A DNA stretch of 64,000 bases, from contig NZ_CP047475.1 in NCBI RefSeq assembly GCF_010587385.1, positions 2,232,001 to 2,296,000 on the forward strand, in the 5' to 3' direction. Below, one piece after another: positions 36,226 to 45,297 of the stretch. Position numbers and translations under genes: made by a program. The DNA comes from Vibrio astriarenae (GTDB lineage Bacteria; Pseudomonadota; Gammaproteobacteria; Enterobacterales; Vibrionaceae). Below the pieces are notes generated by a model that did not search any database, had not been told where the DNA came from, and saw only the letters and a program-made list of their open reading frames with translations. Within the stretch, counting starts at the first letter, position 1, and each line of letters starts with the position of its first letter.

Positions 36226-38943
36226 ATGCACTATCGTCTACCTATTTCACAAGCTCGTTGCAACGGTTGCTTAAACAACATTCGTTCGGGTATCAAGTCG
36301 CTGCCAGATACGACGATCGTAAGCCTTGACCTTAAAGAGCTAGTGATCGACTCCCCCTCTTCTGTGCAAGCCATCGTTGACGCCATCGCTGAGCACAGTG
36401 ATAAACTCGTTGGGCATCGCTATCAATTAGCGCTCTCAGGCCTCAACTGTGGCCGATGTGTTGCCAAGCTCAAGTCTGCATTAGAGCAAGATCCATCCAA
36501 TGCAAATATTCAGGTATCCAAGACCGAACTGACACTGGTGTCCGCCCACAGTATTGAAACCATTATTGAGCAAGTAGAGAGCTGTGGCTATCAAGCGACA
36601 TTGCCAAAAGCAATGACAGACGGTAGGCGTAACAATGAGACTCAAAACGTTACTCAACAACATCAGGGGGAAGTCGCTGTCTCAGCTGACAGTCATTCTA
36701 CTCAACGTTTTCTCATCAAAGGAATGACCTGTGCAAGTTGTGTCCGTTCGGTTGAAACCGCCCTTGAATCTGTGCCGTATGTGAAAAAGGTTCAAGTCAA
36801 TCTATCGGAGCAGTCTGCAATTGTGTGGCTCGATAAACCAGTGGATGAAAAGCCACTGATCAATGCCGTTGTCAATGCAGGCTATTCTGCCGAGCCATTG
36901 ATGTCAGATACCAGTGAAGCACTGGATACTATGGTTGAAGAGCAAGTATCGCTGCATAAGCGTAGTGCAATCCAAGGCCTTCTCCTCGGTGGGCCTTTAA
37001 TGTTATGGGGCGTATTCGGTGGCAATATGATGATCCGTCATAGCCAAGATCAATGGGCTTGGGGAGTCATCGGTTTAGTTTGCTTATGGCTCCTTGCCGA
37101 CGCAGGCAAACACTTCTTCACCCATGCTTGGCAGGCGATGACCCATAAACGCGCCACCATGGATACCTTGGTGGCCCTTGGCACTGGCGCTGCATGGTTG
37201 TATTCAATGCTTGTGGTTATTGCGCCAGCTATCTACCCTGAGCAAGCAAGGCACGTCTACTTCGAAGCTAGCGCCATGATCATTGGCCTCATCTCGCTTG
37301 GCCACTACATTGAAGCGAAAGCTAAGGTAAAAACCCGTGCATCACTCAATGCCCTATTGAGCCTGCAAGCCAAAACGGCAACCCAAATTCTCGATGGTAA
37401 AGAAATCGAAGTTTCGATCGAACACGTCTCTGCAGGGATGATTTTGCGAGTTAAACCAGGTGAACAGTTTCCGGTTGATGGCAAAGTCTGTCGTGGTGAA
37501 TCCTACGTAGACGAATCCATGCTTACGGGTGAACCCTACCCTGTCAATAAATCTGTCGGAGATCTAGTATCAGCGGGGACGGTAAACCAAGATGGTAGTG
37601 TTGATATCACAACGCATTCGTTCGGCCAGCAAACCAAGCTGTCACAGATTATTGAACTCGTACGTCAAGCACAAAGCAGTAAACCAGAGCTGGCGAAACT
37701 TGCAGACAGAATTTCAGCAGTGTTTGTCCCTGTCGTGGTCGCGATTGCACTTGTTGCCGGCATGGTGTGGTTCTTAGTTGGACCTGAGCCACAGTGGAGC
37801 TATACCCTTATTGTTACTACATCGGTGTTAATCATCGCCTGCCCATGCGCTTTAGGTCTAGCAACGCCGCTGTCAGTCACCGTAGGGATCGGCAAAGCCT
37901 CAGAGCACGGTATCTTAATCAAAGATGCAGATGCTCTTCAGCAGGCTAGTAACCTCAACACGGTGGTGTTTGATAAAACAGGCACGCTGACATTAGGTAA
38001 ACCTGAAGTTCAGCGTTTTTACACCACTGAACAAGAGGGTGAGTATATACTCACTGCCCTCGCTTCTCTCGAAGCTCACTCAGAACATCCAATTGCCAAA
38101 GCCATTGTTAATTACGCGCAACAGCAATCCATCACTATCACCGATATTGATAAGTTTCAGAACCAACGCGGCGAGGGAGTGAGCGCTTACCATCAAGGAA
38201 AGCATATACAAGCTCTATCACCGAGCGCTGCAATCAAGCAAAAACTGCGACTTGAACCAATACAAGCGCAACTACAACAAGCCGAAAGCCAGGCTCAAAC
38301 GGCGATTATCATCGTGCTCGAACGACAAGTTGTGGGTCTTGTGGGTTTATCTGACCCCATTAAGCCTGAATCAAAGCCAACGATTCAAGCGCTCCACCAG
38401 CAAGGGATCAAAACGGTGCTGTTAACGGGTGATAGCCATGCCGTCGCACAGAGTATCGCTAATCAACTGGGGATCGACAGCGTCATAGCAGAAGTACTTC
38501 CTGACCAAAAAGCTGAGCATATTCGTCAATTAAAAGAGGAAGGCTTATGTGTAGCAATGATCGGAGATGGCATCAATGATGGCCCCGCACTCGCCACCGC
38601 TGATATCGGTATCGCGATGGCCACTGGGAGTGATGTCGCGATTGAAAGTGCGCAAGTAACTCTGCTTAATAGCTCACCACTGAGTGTGGTGACCACCATC
38701 GATATCGCCAAAGCGACCTTAAAAAATATGAAGCAGAACCTTTTTGGCGCATTCATCTATAACACTCTAGGCATCCCGATTGCTGCAGGGGTACTTTATC
38801 CAACATTTGGGTTATTGCTCAGCCCTGTTGTCGCAGGCACGGCAATGGCGCTCTCCTCCGTTACAGTTGTCAGTAACGCCAATCGCTTGAGACACTTTTC
38901 CCCTCGAGAAAAGCATAAGGAAAACAATAATGAAGCTAGCTAA
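36226..38943 (+). CDS. copA: Cu(I)-exporting P1B-type ATPase
   Basis: Inner-membrane copper exporter of 905 residues. Three N-terminal metal-binding regions: CNGC (Cys12/Cys15, lacking the usual GMxC lead-in), GLNCGRC (Cys75/Cys78) and GMTCASC (Cys169/Cys172). Transmembrane CPC is at residues 539-541, the actuator TGE at 434-436 and the phosphorylated Asp583 in [15 protein letters not shown] marks the nucleotide/hinge region. Usual CopA has one or two such domains, so this is a long form. A CueR-type promoter lies just upstream, and the DUF411 gene overlaps its 3' end by 14 bp. Confidence 0.96.
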   Translation: MHYRLPISQARCNGCLNNIRSGIKSLPDTTIVSLDLKELVIDSPSSVQAIVDAIAEHSDKLVGHRYQLALSGLNCGRCVAKLKSALEQDPSNANIQVSKTELTLVSAHSIETIIEQVESCGYQATLPKAMTDGRRNNETQNVTQQHQGEVAVSADSHSTQRFLIKGMTCASCVRSVETALESVPYVKKVQVNLSEQSAIVWLDKPVDEKPLINAVVNAGYSAEPLMSDTSEALDTMVEEQVSLHKRSAIQGLLLGGPLMLWGVFGGNMMIRHSQDQWAWGVIGLVCLWLLADAGKHFFTHAWQAMTHKRATMDTLVALGTGAAWLYSMLVVIAPAIYPEQARHVYFEASAMIIGLISLGHYIEAKAKVKTRASLNALLSLQAKTATQILDGKEIEVSIEHVSAGMILRVKPGEQFPVDGKVCRGESYVDESMLTGEPYPVNKSVGDLVSAGTVNQDGSVDITTHSFGQQTKLSQIIELVRQAQSSKPELAKLADRISAVFVPVVVAIALVAGMVWFLVGPEPQWSYTLIVTTSVLIIACPCALGLATPLSVTVGIGKASEHGILIKDADALQQASNLNTVVFDKTGTLTLGKPEVQRFYTTEQEGEYILTALASLEAHSEHPIAKAIVNYAQQQSITITDIDKFQNQRGEGVSAYHQGKHIQALSPSAAIKQKLRLEPIQAQLQQAESQAQTAIIIVLERQVVGLVGLSDPIKPESKPTIQALHQQGIKTVLLTGDSHAVAQSIANQLGIDSVIAEVLPDQKAEHIRQLKEEGLCVAMIGDGINDGPALATADIGIAMATGSDVAIESAQVTLLNSSPLSVVTTIDIAKATLKNMKQNLFGAFIYNTLGIPIAAGVLYPTFGLLLSPVVAGTAMALSSVTVVSNANRLRHFSPREKHKENNNEAS

Positions 38944-39373
38944 AATGGCCACTATAGGCTTGATTCTCATCTCATCATCAGCATTAGCGAACAACGTCAT
39001 CAACCACAAATCCCCTCACTGTGGATGCTGCGGAGGATGGAGTGAACATATGCAAGAGAACGGTTTCGCCGTTGAAGAGAAGCTGCACGACAACATGCTC
39101 AACATCAAACAGTCTTTGGGCATCACGCCAGAGCTGGCATCTTGTCATACTGCTGAAATTGATGGCTATGTGTTTGAAGGGCATATTCCGGCCCAAGATA
39201 TTGAAGCCTTCCTAGCCAACCCACCTAAAGGGGCAAAAGGTCTTGCGGTTCCTGGGATGCCACTTGGCTCTCCAGGTATGGAGTATGGTGATACCAAACA
39301 TGAATACGTGGTTTACGTGTTCAACGACGCCGGACAAGTCGCCGAATTCAATCGTTACGGGGGTAATCAATAA
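38930..39373 (+). CDS. DUF411 metal-binding periplasmic protein
   Basis: 147 residues with a signal peptide ([20 protein letters not shown]). The mature N-terminus carries [12 protein letters not shown], a CxCC cluster fit for soft metals, and [19 protein letters not shown] near residue 65 adds another Cys and His. The C-terminus is [19 protein letters not shown]411 proteins occur with copper resistance genes. Its start lies inside copA (14-bp overlap), so it should be translated with CopA under copper control. A copper-binding role is inference. Confidence 0.85.
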   Translation: MKLAKMATIGLILISSSALANNVINHKSPHCGCCGGWSEHMQENGFAVEEKLHDNMLNIKQSLGITPELASCHTAEIDGYVFEGHIPAQDIEAFLANPPKGAKGLAVPGMPLGSPGMEYGDTKHEYVVYVFNDAGQVAEFNRYGGNQ

Positions 39374-39378
39374 CATAA

Positions 39379-39410
39379 AAATGCCGAGTTTAAATCTGAA
39401 CTCGGCATTT
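39379..39410. terminator. Bidirectional terminator after the copA operon
   Basis: AAATGCCGAGTT/AACTCGGCATTT stem with an 8-base loop, T-rich on both exits. Stops the copA-DUF411 transcript and the convergent kdgM-type gene. Confidence 0.88.
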
Positions 39411-39445
39411 TAATTTATGGACTTAGGAACAAATTGGACAGGGGC

Positions 39446-40111
39446 TTAGAAGCCGTATGAAGCACCGAATACGAATGCGTTGTTCGCGTTGTCAGCTTGG
39501 TTACGGTACTCAAAATATGGTTGTACACCATTGCGAGTCCAAGTAGCGCGAAGCTCGTGATCCATTACTTCTGCCTCAATCATGTATACGTTGTTGTAGC
39601 TTAGCGATACATCTTGGTTTACAACGTACCCAATGCGGTTATCCATACGGTAATCAGTGTCTACACCGCTCTCTTCTGCAATGTGAGCACGAGTACGGTT
39701 GCTGATAGAGATGCCGTTGTCGAAGTTATAGCCGATCTTTACAAGTGGACGATATTGTAGAGTCTCACCTTGATAAAGTAGGTGTTGGTAACCAGCAGCA
39801 ACCCATAGATTGTCATTAATTGAGAAAGCTTGCTCACCGCCAATTGTCCAGTAAACATTATCCATTGAACCACGATCTGTCGCTGTCGACTCAACCTCTA
39901 GTTTACCAAGCTGAATACCATCAAACTCTGTGTAAACCGTTAGGCCACCAAGTTGGTTTGTGAATGTGTGACCCGCTTCTAGAGTAGAAGTGATGTCTGA
40001 ACCATGTAGACCATCTGTATGGAACTGTAGGTTACCTGTTACGTAAGAAGATGCGAATGCGCTTGATGCAAATGCTAGAGAAAGAGCGCTTACTGCGATT
40101 ACTTTTTTCAT
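39446..40111 (-). CDS. KdgM-family oligosaccharide porin
   Basis: 221-residue outer-membrane protein with a signal peptide (MKKVIAVSALSLAFASSAFA) and a predicted 12-strand barrel. Features resemble the oligogalacturonate porin KdgM/NanC family: short regular strands, an RNQADNANNAF segment and a C-terminal aromatic FVFGASYGF. Such porins admit acidic or other oligosaccharides. It sits between the copper operon and chitobiase; the chitobiase link suggests sugar uptake, but the real substrate is unknown. Confidence 0.75.
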   Translation of the reverse strand: MKKVIAVSALSLAFASSAFASSYVTGNLQFHTDGLHGSDITSTLEAGHTFTNQLGGLTVYTEFDGIQLGKLEVESTATDRGSMDNVYWTIGGEQAFSINDNLWVAAGYQHLLYQGETLQYRPLVKIGYNFDNGISISNRTRAHIAEESGVDTDYRMDNRIGYVVNQDVSLSYNNVYMIEAEVMDHELRATWTRNGVQPYFEYRNQADNANNAFVFGASYGF

Positions 40112-40255
40112 TGTTACTGCCTTTTCATTTTAGTTATGTGTGAAGCTTCGGGGTTCATCATGAGACAAGCTCCACTACGGATTTCTGCGCTTCCGTGCGG
40201 TTGAGGTGGATACTGCATTAATTAATTTGCATTGAAAAATAATTGATCAAATTTA

Positions 40256-40269
40256 GTGATCTAAATCAC
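40256..40269 (-). promoter_or_regulatory. FNR/CRP-like palindrome upstream of the KdgM-type gene
   Basis: GTGATCTAAATCAC: arms GTGAT/ATCAC with a 4-base centre, about 145 bp upstream of the kdgM-type start. It fits an FNR-like half-site arrangement or a variant CRP box. A TTGATCAA also occurs about 13 bp away. Confidence 0.4.
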
Positions 40270-40466
40270 CAAACTGTTGCTGACTAATTAGTAAATCTAA
40301 TTAAAACAATAATTTAATAATGAAAATTTCATTGAAGTTGAAAGTAAGTCAGCATTGTAAGCATACTTTTTAGCCAAAAAAACCCAAATTCCGTGACTGA
40401 TATCAACTTGGATTTAGAAGTTTTTTTTTTGATGTGAAATATATGAGAATTAAAATTGGGATTTAG

Positions 40467-40482
40467 ATCACTGAGAAGTGAT
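40467..40482. promoter_or_regulatory. Perfect inverted repeat near the chitobiase end
   Basis: ATCACT-GAGA-AGTGAT, a perfect 16-base palindrome between the two minus-strand genes and 12 bp from the chitobiase terminator. Possible operator for the KdgM-type gene or RNA hairpin; not identified. Confidence 0.35.
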
Positions 40483-40494
40483 ATCCGCGTACAG

Positions 40495-40521
40495 AAAAGC
40501 CCAGCATTCTGAGCTGGGCTT
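40495..40521 (-). terminator. Rho-independent terminator of the chitobiase gene
   Basis: AAGCCCAGC/GCTGGGCTT stem with a 7-base loop, followed on the minus strand by TTTTCTG. Confidence 0.8.
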
Positions 40522-40539
40522 ACTGGTTGAGGATAAGGT

Positions 40540-43191
40540 CTATTTAATTGATGTTACGCGGCTTGCTCGCGAACCGGTAGCAGAGATAGAGCGAATAAAG
40601 ATCTCCCCTGACACCATCGGCTTTTGCTGCGAGTTATAGTCAACCCAAGTTTCACCGTCGGTTGAGTATTGCAAAGCAACACCTGGGAACTGAACGTTCA
40701 TATGCAATTGCCCATTCTCAACTTTGCCTCCTGGTACAGGCAGACGATAATCAATACCCGCTCGCTCTAATTTTGCTAGTTCACGTTGTCCCAGAATATT
40801 GGCAAAACGATTATAGTCCTCATTTAAGGCAACTTTATTCACCAAATCTGTCTCTTGTGAATACTCAACGCCCACTTGATAGTCGTTTTCCCACTCAGCT
40901 CGATGCCATGCACGCTCTGCTGCTGCTAAAACGCGTGGGAACACCATGTATTCATATTGTTCATCATTGCGCACCGTTTCTGACCAAAGTTGAGCAGACA
41001 AACCATAGAATGGTTTCGCTTCGATCTCACCCTTCCCAACAAAGCCATTACCGTCACGGTCTACCGATGTTTCAGCGTTTTGCGGCATGTTCTCTGGTGC
41101 AAAACCAAACATCTTACGCGTGTCAGTTGCACGAGTTGCCCAGTAGTAACCACGCTCTTTCGGGTCAACTTCGTATGGCATGTCCATGTAAACATAGTCT
41201 GGATTTGAAACAATCACGTCGTAGCCTTTTTTAGACCAATCGTAAACTGACGATGTCCCACCCCAATACAGAACGTCCCAGAAGTTCACGCGCGTACTTT
41301 CGGTAGCAAACGCTTTTTCACCTTCACTGTATTTCAAGCCATCCTGCCAAGCTTGGAAGTTGGAAATCCCCTTCTCTGCAACAATCTTTGACACTTCCTC
41401 AGCAAAGTAACTTGGCAGATGACCAAAATCGCTCACGGTGCCATCGGCAACTAACGTCTGACATTTTGGTGACTGCGCAAACGGCTTATCTTGCTCAGAT
41501 AGGTCAATATTGCCCTTCCAGCTCACTTTATCTTGTGCGTTGATATCCTGTAGCCCAGCACCAAGCTTGATGTTCTTTGCTTCATCACCACCAAAGTGCC
41601 ACGTCGTTAGCGGCGCGCCAGCTTCTTGGTGCATCGCCGCGACTTCTGAAATCACCTTATCCACAAATCGAGTTGAAGACTCCATGCATGGGTTGATAAA
41701 ACTTTGTTTATCGTAGAACTGAACCGTCGTCACGTTCGATGTATCTTGCGGATCCATCAGGCGGTATTCATTCGCTTGCGCTTCTTTACCCTCTGCCATT
41801 AGACGCGCATATCGAGCTTCCATTGATACCACCGCCGCACGAGCGTGTGCTGGCATATCGATCTCTGGAATCACCTCTATGTTGCGAGCCTGCGCATACC
41901 GTAAGATGTCCACATAATCCGCTGTACTAAAGTAACCAGAGCCGAAATTGTCTTTCGTTGAGCCCGATCCAAGCTGAGGCAGTAAGCAGTTTTTCTCTTC
42001 CAAGTCGAAGCAGCGATTCGCCCCTACTTCTGTCAACTCAGGCAACCCCGGAATTTCCAAACGCCAGCCCTCATCATCAGTTAGGTGAAGATGCAGTTTA
42101 TTCATCTTATAAGCGGCCATTTGGTCCAGAGTGGCAAGAATGGCGTCTTTAGAGTGGAAGTTACGAGCAACATCCACCATCACACCACGATAGTCAAAGC
42201 GCGGCGCATCTTGGATAGAAAGAAGTGGTAAAAATTCAACGTTCTGGCTGTCTATTAGGCCAAAAATAGACTGAACCGCATAAAAAGCACCAGCTTGGTC
42301 GAACGCTGTGATCGCTATGCCCTGCTTCGCGATGCTTAATTCGTAAGCACCCGATTTCGCCAAATCTCCCTTAAACTGAGAAGGAACAACAGCAACACTG
42401 ACAGGAAGGTCGCCACTCACATTAAGGTTCACCACTTCTGCTCGCGCTTCCAATGCAGAAAGTTGCGCAGCATCAAAAGCCTCTGCTGGTAGTGCAATGC
42501 CCCCTGCAATATTAACGCTACCCTCGCCAACTTCTAGAGATCTTGGTGTTGGCAGCAAGGTGGTTGAGACATCTTGAGCAACCAGATCTGCATTTTTTTC
42601 AAATCGAGTGACCGCGGTAGCCATGATGTTGTTGTCATCTGGTGTGCGCTTTAGGTTATCCCCCTCTAAACCGGTCACAAACGACGCAACATCTTCAGTG
42701 TTAAGAGAAGCAATCATCGTAGGCTCTGCGTTTGGTGCCGTAACGAAAGCACCCGGCATAAGGTCCGTTTCAAACAACTGCCAGTACTCACCAATCAAAG
42801 GAAGCGTGACCGTTTCCCCAGCAGAAAAGCCATCAAACTTATCGGTTGGTTCAAGTTTATGCAGGTCACCCGTGACACGAGTGATGTTGAACTGCTCATT
42901 GTCTACATCTAGGATCAAGCGAATACTGTGGAAATAGATAGCCCAATCTTTGGAATCCACGGCTTCACCTTGATTAATCAAGGTCATGTTGACTTGGTTA
43001 CAAGAAGCCCACTCAGCCCCTAACTCTTGACACGCAAGCCCTTCATTCGCGCCGTGATTGGTCAACACGTCATATTGGATATCTAAGTTGTTGGCTAGCG
43101 CATCAACGGTGCTTTGTTGTGGATTCGCTGTTGTAGAGCAACCGGACAACACTGAAACGATTGCAGCAGTAATAAGAGACTGTTTAAACAT
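40540..43191 (-). CDS. GH20 beta-N-acetylhexosaminidase (chitobiase), lipoprotein
   Basis: Cleaves N-acetylglucosamine from chitobiose and chitin oligomers. 883 residues, the size of Vibrio chitobiases. Lipobox VLSGC gives Cys18, so it is membrane-anchored. Order: CHB-HEX N-terminal carbohydrate-binding domain (about 30-195), GH20b domain (about 210-330), GH20 catalytic barrel with the Asp-Glu pair in WHFGGDEAKN near residues 536-537, and a C-terminal Ig-like domain (SVSGEIFIRSISATG-type end). It probably feeds imported or periplasmic chitin sugars with the nearby porins. Confidence 0.94.
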   Translation of the reverse strand: MFKQSLITAAIVSVLSGCSTTANPQQSTVDALANNLDIQYDVLTNHGANEGLACQELGAEWASCNQVNMTLINQGEAVDSKDWAIYFHSIRLILDVDNEQFNITRVTGDLHKLEPTDKFDGFSAGETVTLPLIGEYWQLFETDLMPGAFVTAPNAEPTMIASLNTEDVASFVTGLEGDNLKRTPDDNNIMATAVTRFEKNADLVAQDVSTTLLPTPRSLEVGEGSVNIAGGIALPAEAFDAAQLSALEARAEVVNLNVSGDLPVSVAVVPSQFKGDLAKSGAYELSIAKQGIAITAFDQAGAFYAVQSIFGLIDSQNVEFLPLLSIQDAPRFDYRGVMVDVARNFHSKDAILATLDQMAAYKMNKLHLHLTDDEGWRLEIPGLPELTEVGANRCFDLEEKNCLLPQLGSGSTKDNFGSGYFSTADYVDILRYAQARNIEVIPEIDMPAHARAAVVSMEARYARLMAEGKEAQANEYRLMDPQDTSNVTTVQFYDKQSFINPCMESSTRFVDKVISEVAAMHQEAGAPLTTWHFGGDEAKNIKLGAGLQDINAQDKVSWKGNIDLSEQDKPFAQSPKCQTLVADGTVSDFGHLPSYFAEEVSKIVAEKGISNFQAWQDGLKYSEGEKAFATESTRVNFWDVLYWGGTSSVYDWSKKGYDVIVSNPDYVYMDMPYEVDPKERGYYWATRATDTRKMFGFAPENMPQNAETSVDRDGNGFVGKGEIEAKPFYGLSAQLWSETVRNDEQYEYMVFPRVLAAAERAWHRAEWENDYQVGVEYSQETDLVNKVALNEDYNRFANILGQRELAKLERAGIDYRLPVPGGKVENGQLHMNVQFPGVALQYSTDGETWVDYNSQQKPMVSGEIFIRSISATGSRASRVTSIK

Positions 43192-43607
43192 CTTACCGAC
43201 CTATAATTTATTGAATCTGTCTCTAATCTACTTGCACTTTTTTCTCCGGGTAAATTAAGAAACCAAATGATTGACCATCTTCACAAACCACCGATGTAAA
43301 TTTATATAAGTTATTTTAAAACAAGAACTTGGAGTAAACGTTAATTTCGGCAATCATATTTTGACGTAATTGATGGGATCCAAATCACGCAAACAACCTT
43401 TGAACGCTGACATTTTCAACAGTAAACCAATCACCTTTTGCGAGTCATACGAAATCGACCGAAAGAACCTTGAAAGCGATCACAAGAAAAACCGTCAATA
43501 CTTATCTGGGTGAAGCGATTTTGACAATTTTGCTGTGACGAATTTTCCCATCTCGTCTTTGAAAGAATTACACTATGTGCATACAACGCTCATTAAGGTT
43601 TACTTTT
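43192..43607. other. Intergenic region between chitobiase and TraB-type gene
   Basis: About 415 bp between divergent genes. It must hold both promoters, but no classic boxes, hairpin with T-run or reading frame stands out. Confidence 0.5.
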
Positions 43608-44489
43608 ATGTCTTACTCAAAGCTTCTCAGCTTGCTTCTTCTACTTGTCTCTTGCATTTCACAAGCTGAGCCTCTCTCTTGGGTTGCAGAAAAAGAGGGT
43701 GTGTCCTATACCCTTGTAGGTTCGGTTCACGTCGGTGATGATTCAATGTATCCAATGCCGAGCTACCTCACTGAAAAGCTATCCATCGCCGATGCTTTGA
43801 TTGTTGAGGCTAACACGCTGCAGCATGAACGCATTGCGTATCCAGCAACACAGACCACCATTCAAGATTCGCTTAATGAAGAGCAGCTCGAGCGATTGGG
43901 GCGTATCGCTCGCCTAAGTGGAATGCAATTGCCAGACGTCGTGAATTTTCCACCTTGGATGGGGGCAATGAGTCTGCAAATGAATCAATTACAAAGACTG
44001 GGCTACACGCCAGAGAAAGGCGTTGATGTTCACTTTCTCCAGCAAGCAACACAGCAGCAAACGACCATCTACGGTTTTGAATCACTCCAGTTTCAAATCG
44101 ACTTAATCGCCACTCAACCTGATCATGGCTTAGAAATGCTCACCACCTTCATGGACGAGTTTAACCAAACACCAAACATCACTCGCTGTCTAATTGACAC
44201 ATGGAGCGCGGGCGATGAGTCTAATCTCATCCAATTTGCTGAGTTTTCAGAAATGTCGCCAGAGCTAGAAAAAGCCTTCATCGATAATCGCAACCAAGCA
44301 TGGGCAAACATACTTGACCAAAAAACGCCGCTAGAGGGGCAAACTTCAGTAATCGAAGATGGGGATTATTTTGTGGTTGTCGGTAGCCTGCACCTCGTTG
44401 GAAAAGGAAATGTGCGCGAGTTACTTAAAGAGCGCGGGTTTAAAATCACGCAGATTTCGCAGAGTGCGAAGGTTGGATGTGAGTTTTGA
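43608..44489 (+). CDS. TraB/GumN family protein
   Basis: About 293 residues. The ATG at 43608 gives a proper signal peptide (MSYSKLLSLLLLLVSCISQA); an ATG 11 codons earlier puts basic residues in front of it. The mature protein has the TraB/GumN opening SYTLVGSVHVGDDSMYPMP and a late GSLHLVGKGNVRELLKERGF with the second conserved GxxH. These two GxxH motifs and Glu/Asp residues resemble metal-dependent Tiki-type proteases. Its role in bacteria is not established. Confidence 0.85.
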   Translation: MSYSKLLSLLLLLVSCISQAEPLSWVAEKEGVSYTLVGSVHVGDDSMYPMPSYLTEKLSIADALIVEANTLQHERIAYPATQTTIQDSLNEEQLERLGRIARLSGMQLPDVVNFPPWMGAMSLQMNQLQRLGYTPEKGVDVHFLQQATQQQTTIYGFESLQFQIDLIATQPDHGLEMLTTFMDEFNQTPNITRCLIDTWSAGDESNLIQFAEFSEMSPELEKAFIDNRNQAWANILDQKTPLEGQTSVIEDGDYFVVVGSLHLVGKGNVRELLKERGFKITQISQSAKVGCEF

Positions 44490-44573
44490 TTCAGTGCGTT
44501 GAAGATTGAGTTCAGCGCAGTTTTACTTGTTTGGTATTCTAACTCTTCTTTTCTAGATATCTGAAACGCAAAA

Positions 44574-44598
44574 AGCTCACTATAAAAGTGAGCTTTTC
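44574..44598. terminator. Hairpin after the TraB-type gene (second copy of tRNA-Pro terminator)
   Basis: GCTCACT/AGTGAGC stem with a 6-base loop, A-run before and T-run after. It can end the TraB-type transcript; its sequence and flanks are a diverged copy of the tRNA-Pro terminator. Confidence 0.75.
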
Positions 44599-44605
44599 TA
44601 AAAAT

Positions 44606-44651
44606 GATCGGTGAAGAGGGATTCGATCGGACTGGCGCTCCAGCCCCCGAC
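44606..44651 (-). pseudogene. Degraded 3' end of a second tRNA-Pro
   Basis: On the minus strand the last 20 nt of tRNA-Pro (CGAATCCCTCTTCACCGA and neighbours) recur here. A GTCGGGGG block from the T-arm also recurs, separated by a 16- to 17-nt insertion. The 5' part, including the anticodon arm, is unrecognisable. It is followed by its own terminator-like hairpin. Confidence 0.7.
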
Positions 44652-44684
44652 TCATTCGCACTTTATCTGTTCTTAAACGCAAAA

Positions 44685-44709
44685 AGCCCGCTGTAAAAGC
44701 GAGCTTTTC
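44685..44709 (-). terminator. Terminator of tRNA-Pro
   Basis: GCCCGCT/AGCGAGC stem (one mismatch) with a 5-base loop, followed on the minus strand by TTTTTGCG. Starts 7 bp beyond the tRNA 3' end. Confidence 0.75.
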
Positions 44710-44715
44710 TAAACG

Positions 44716-44792
<77 letters not shown>

Positions 44793-44949
44793 AATGGACG
44801 CGTATAATACCGCGAAAAATTATCTCCGCAACCCCTAGTGGGGATTATTTTACAATTTTTCTTCAACTTTCGTTCAAGTGATTATAAAACAGACAAAACG
44901 TGATTCGAGCCGCATTGCAACAACCGAAAAAAACACAAAAAGTTAACAC

Positions 44950-44963
44950 TTGATCTAGATCAT
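44950..44963 (+). promoter_or_regulatory. FNR-like site upstream of the DUF3149 gene
   Basis: TTGATCTAGATCAT matches TTGAT-N4-ATCAA at nine of ten defined bases. It is about 62-75 bp before the ATG. Suggests control by oxygen status, not proven. Confidence 0.5.
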
Positions 44964-45024
44964 GACCACATAGACTCATACCCGATAACTTAACCTCGTC
45001 TTCGCTACTTAGAGGAAGAAACAG

Positions 45025-45165
45025 ATGAACTTCTGGCTTGACTTGCTGTTTGACAACGCGATTGGACTCTCTTCAATGTGAGTTATCCTCGCTGCACTCG
45101 GCCTGATGATCTTTTACGGCGGTTTCTTCATCTATAAGGTTTTGAACGACGAATCTCCTCACTAA
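45025..45165 (+). pseudogene. DUF3149 small membrane protein, interrupted by in-frame TGA
   Basis: Reading from the ATG after AGAGGA gives MNFWLDLLFDNAIGLSSM, then TGA at 45079-45081, then in the same frame VILAALGLMIFYGGFFIYKVL and a short polar tail to TAA at 45163. The two halves together have the length (about 46 codons) and look of DUF3149 proteins: a short amphipathic start and one membrane helix. The frame downstream of the TGA is still clean, so the change is recent, a sequencing error, or tolerated. A terminator follows. Confidence 0.65.
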
Positions 45166-45201
45166 GTCGCTTAGCGCATGTTCTTATGAACGCTGCTTAG
45201 C

Positions 45202-45234
45202 ACCGGATTAGATCTTGTATCTAATCCGGTTTTT
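45202..45234 (+). terminator. Rho-independent terminator after the DUF3149 gene
   Basis: ACCGGATTAGAT/ATCTAATCCGGT perfect 12-bp stem with a 5-base loop, followed by TTTT. Confidence 0.92.
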
Positions 45235-45297
45235 ATTATCTTTCTCCCTCGCATCACGTATAATTTTCTCATCTACAACCAATCCGGATTATCAGCC

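Noticed and set aside
45079..45081. TGA as selenocysteine codon
   Set aside because: The protein is a small membrane protein with no redox motif and no clear SECIS-type hairpin directly after the TGA.
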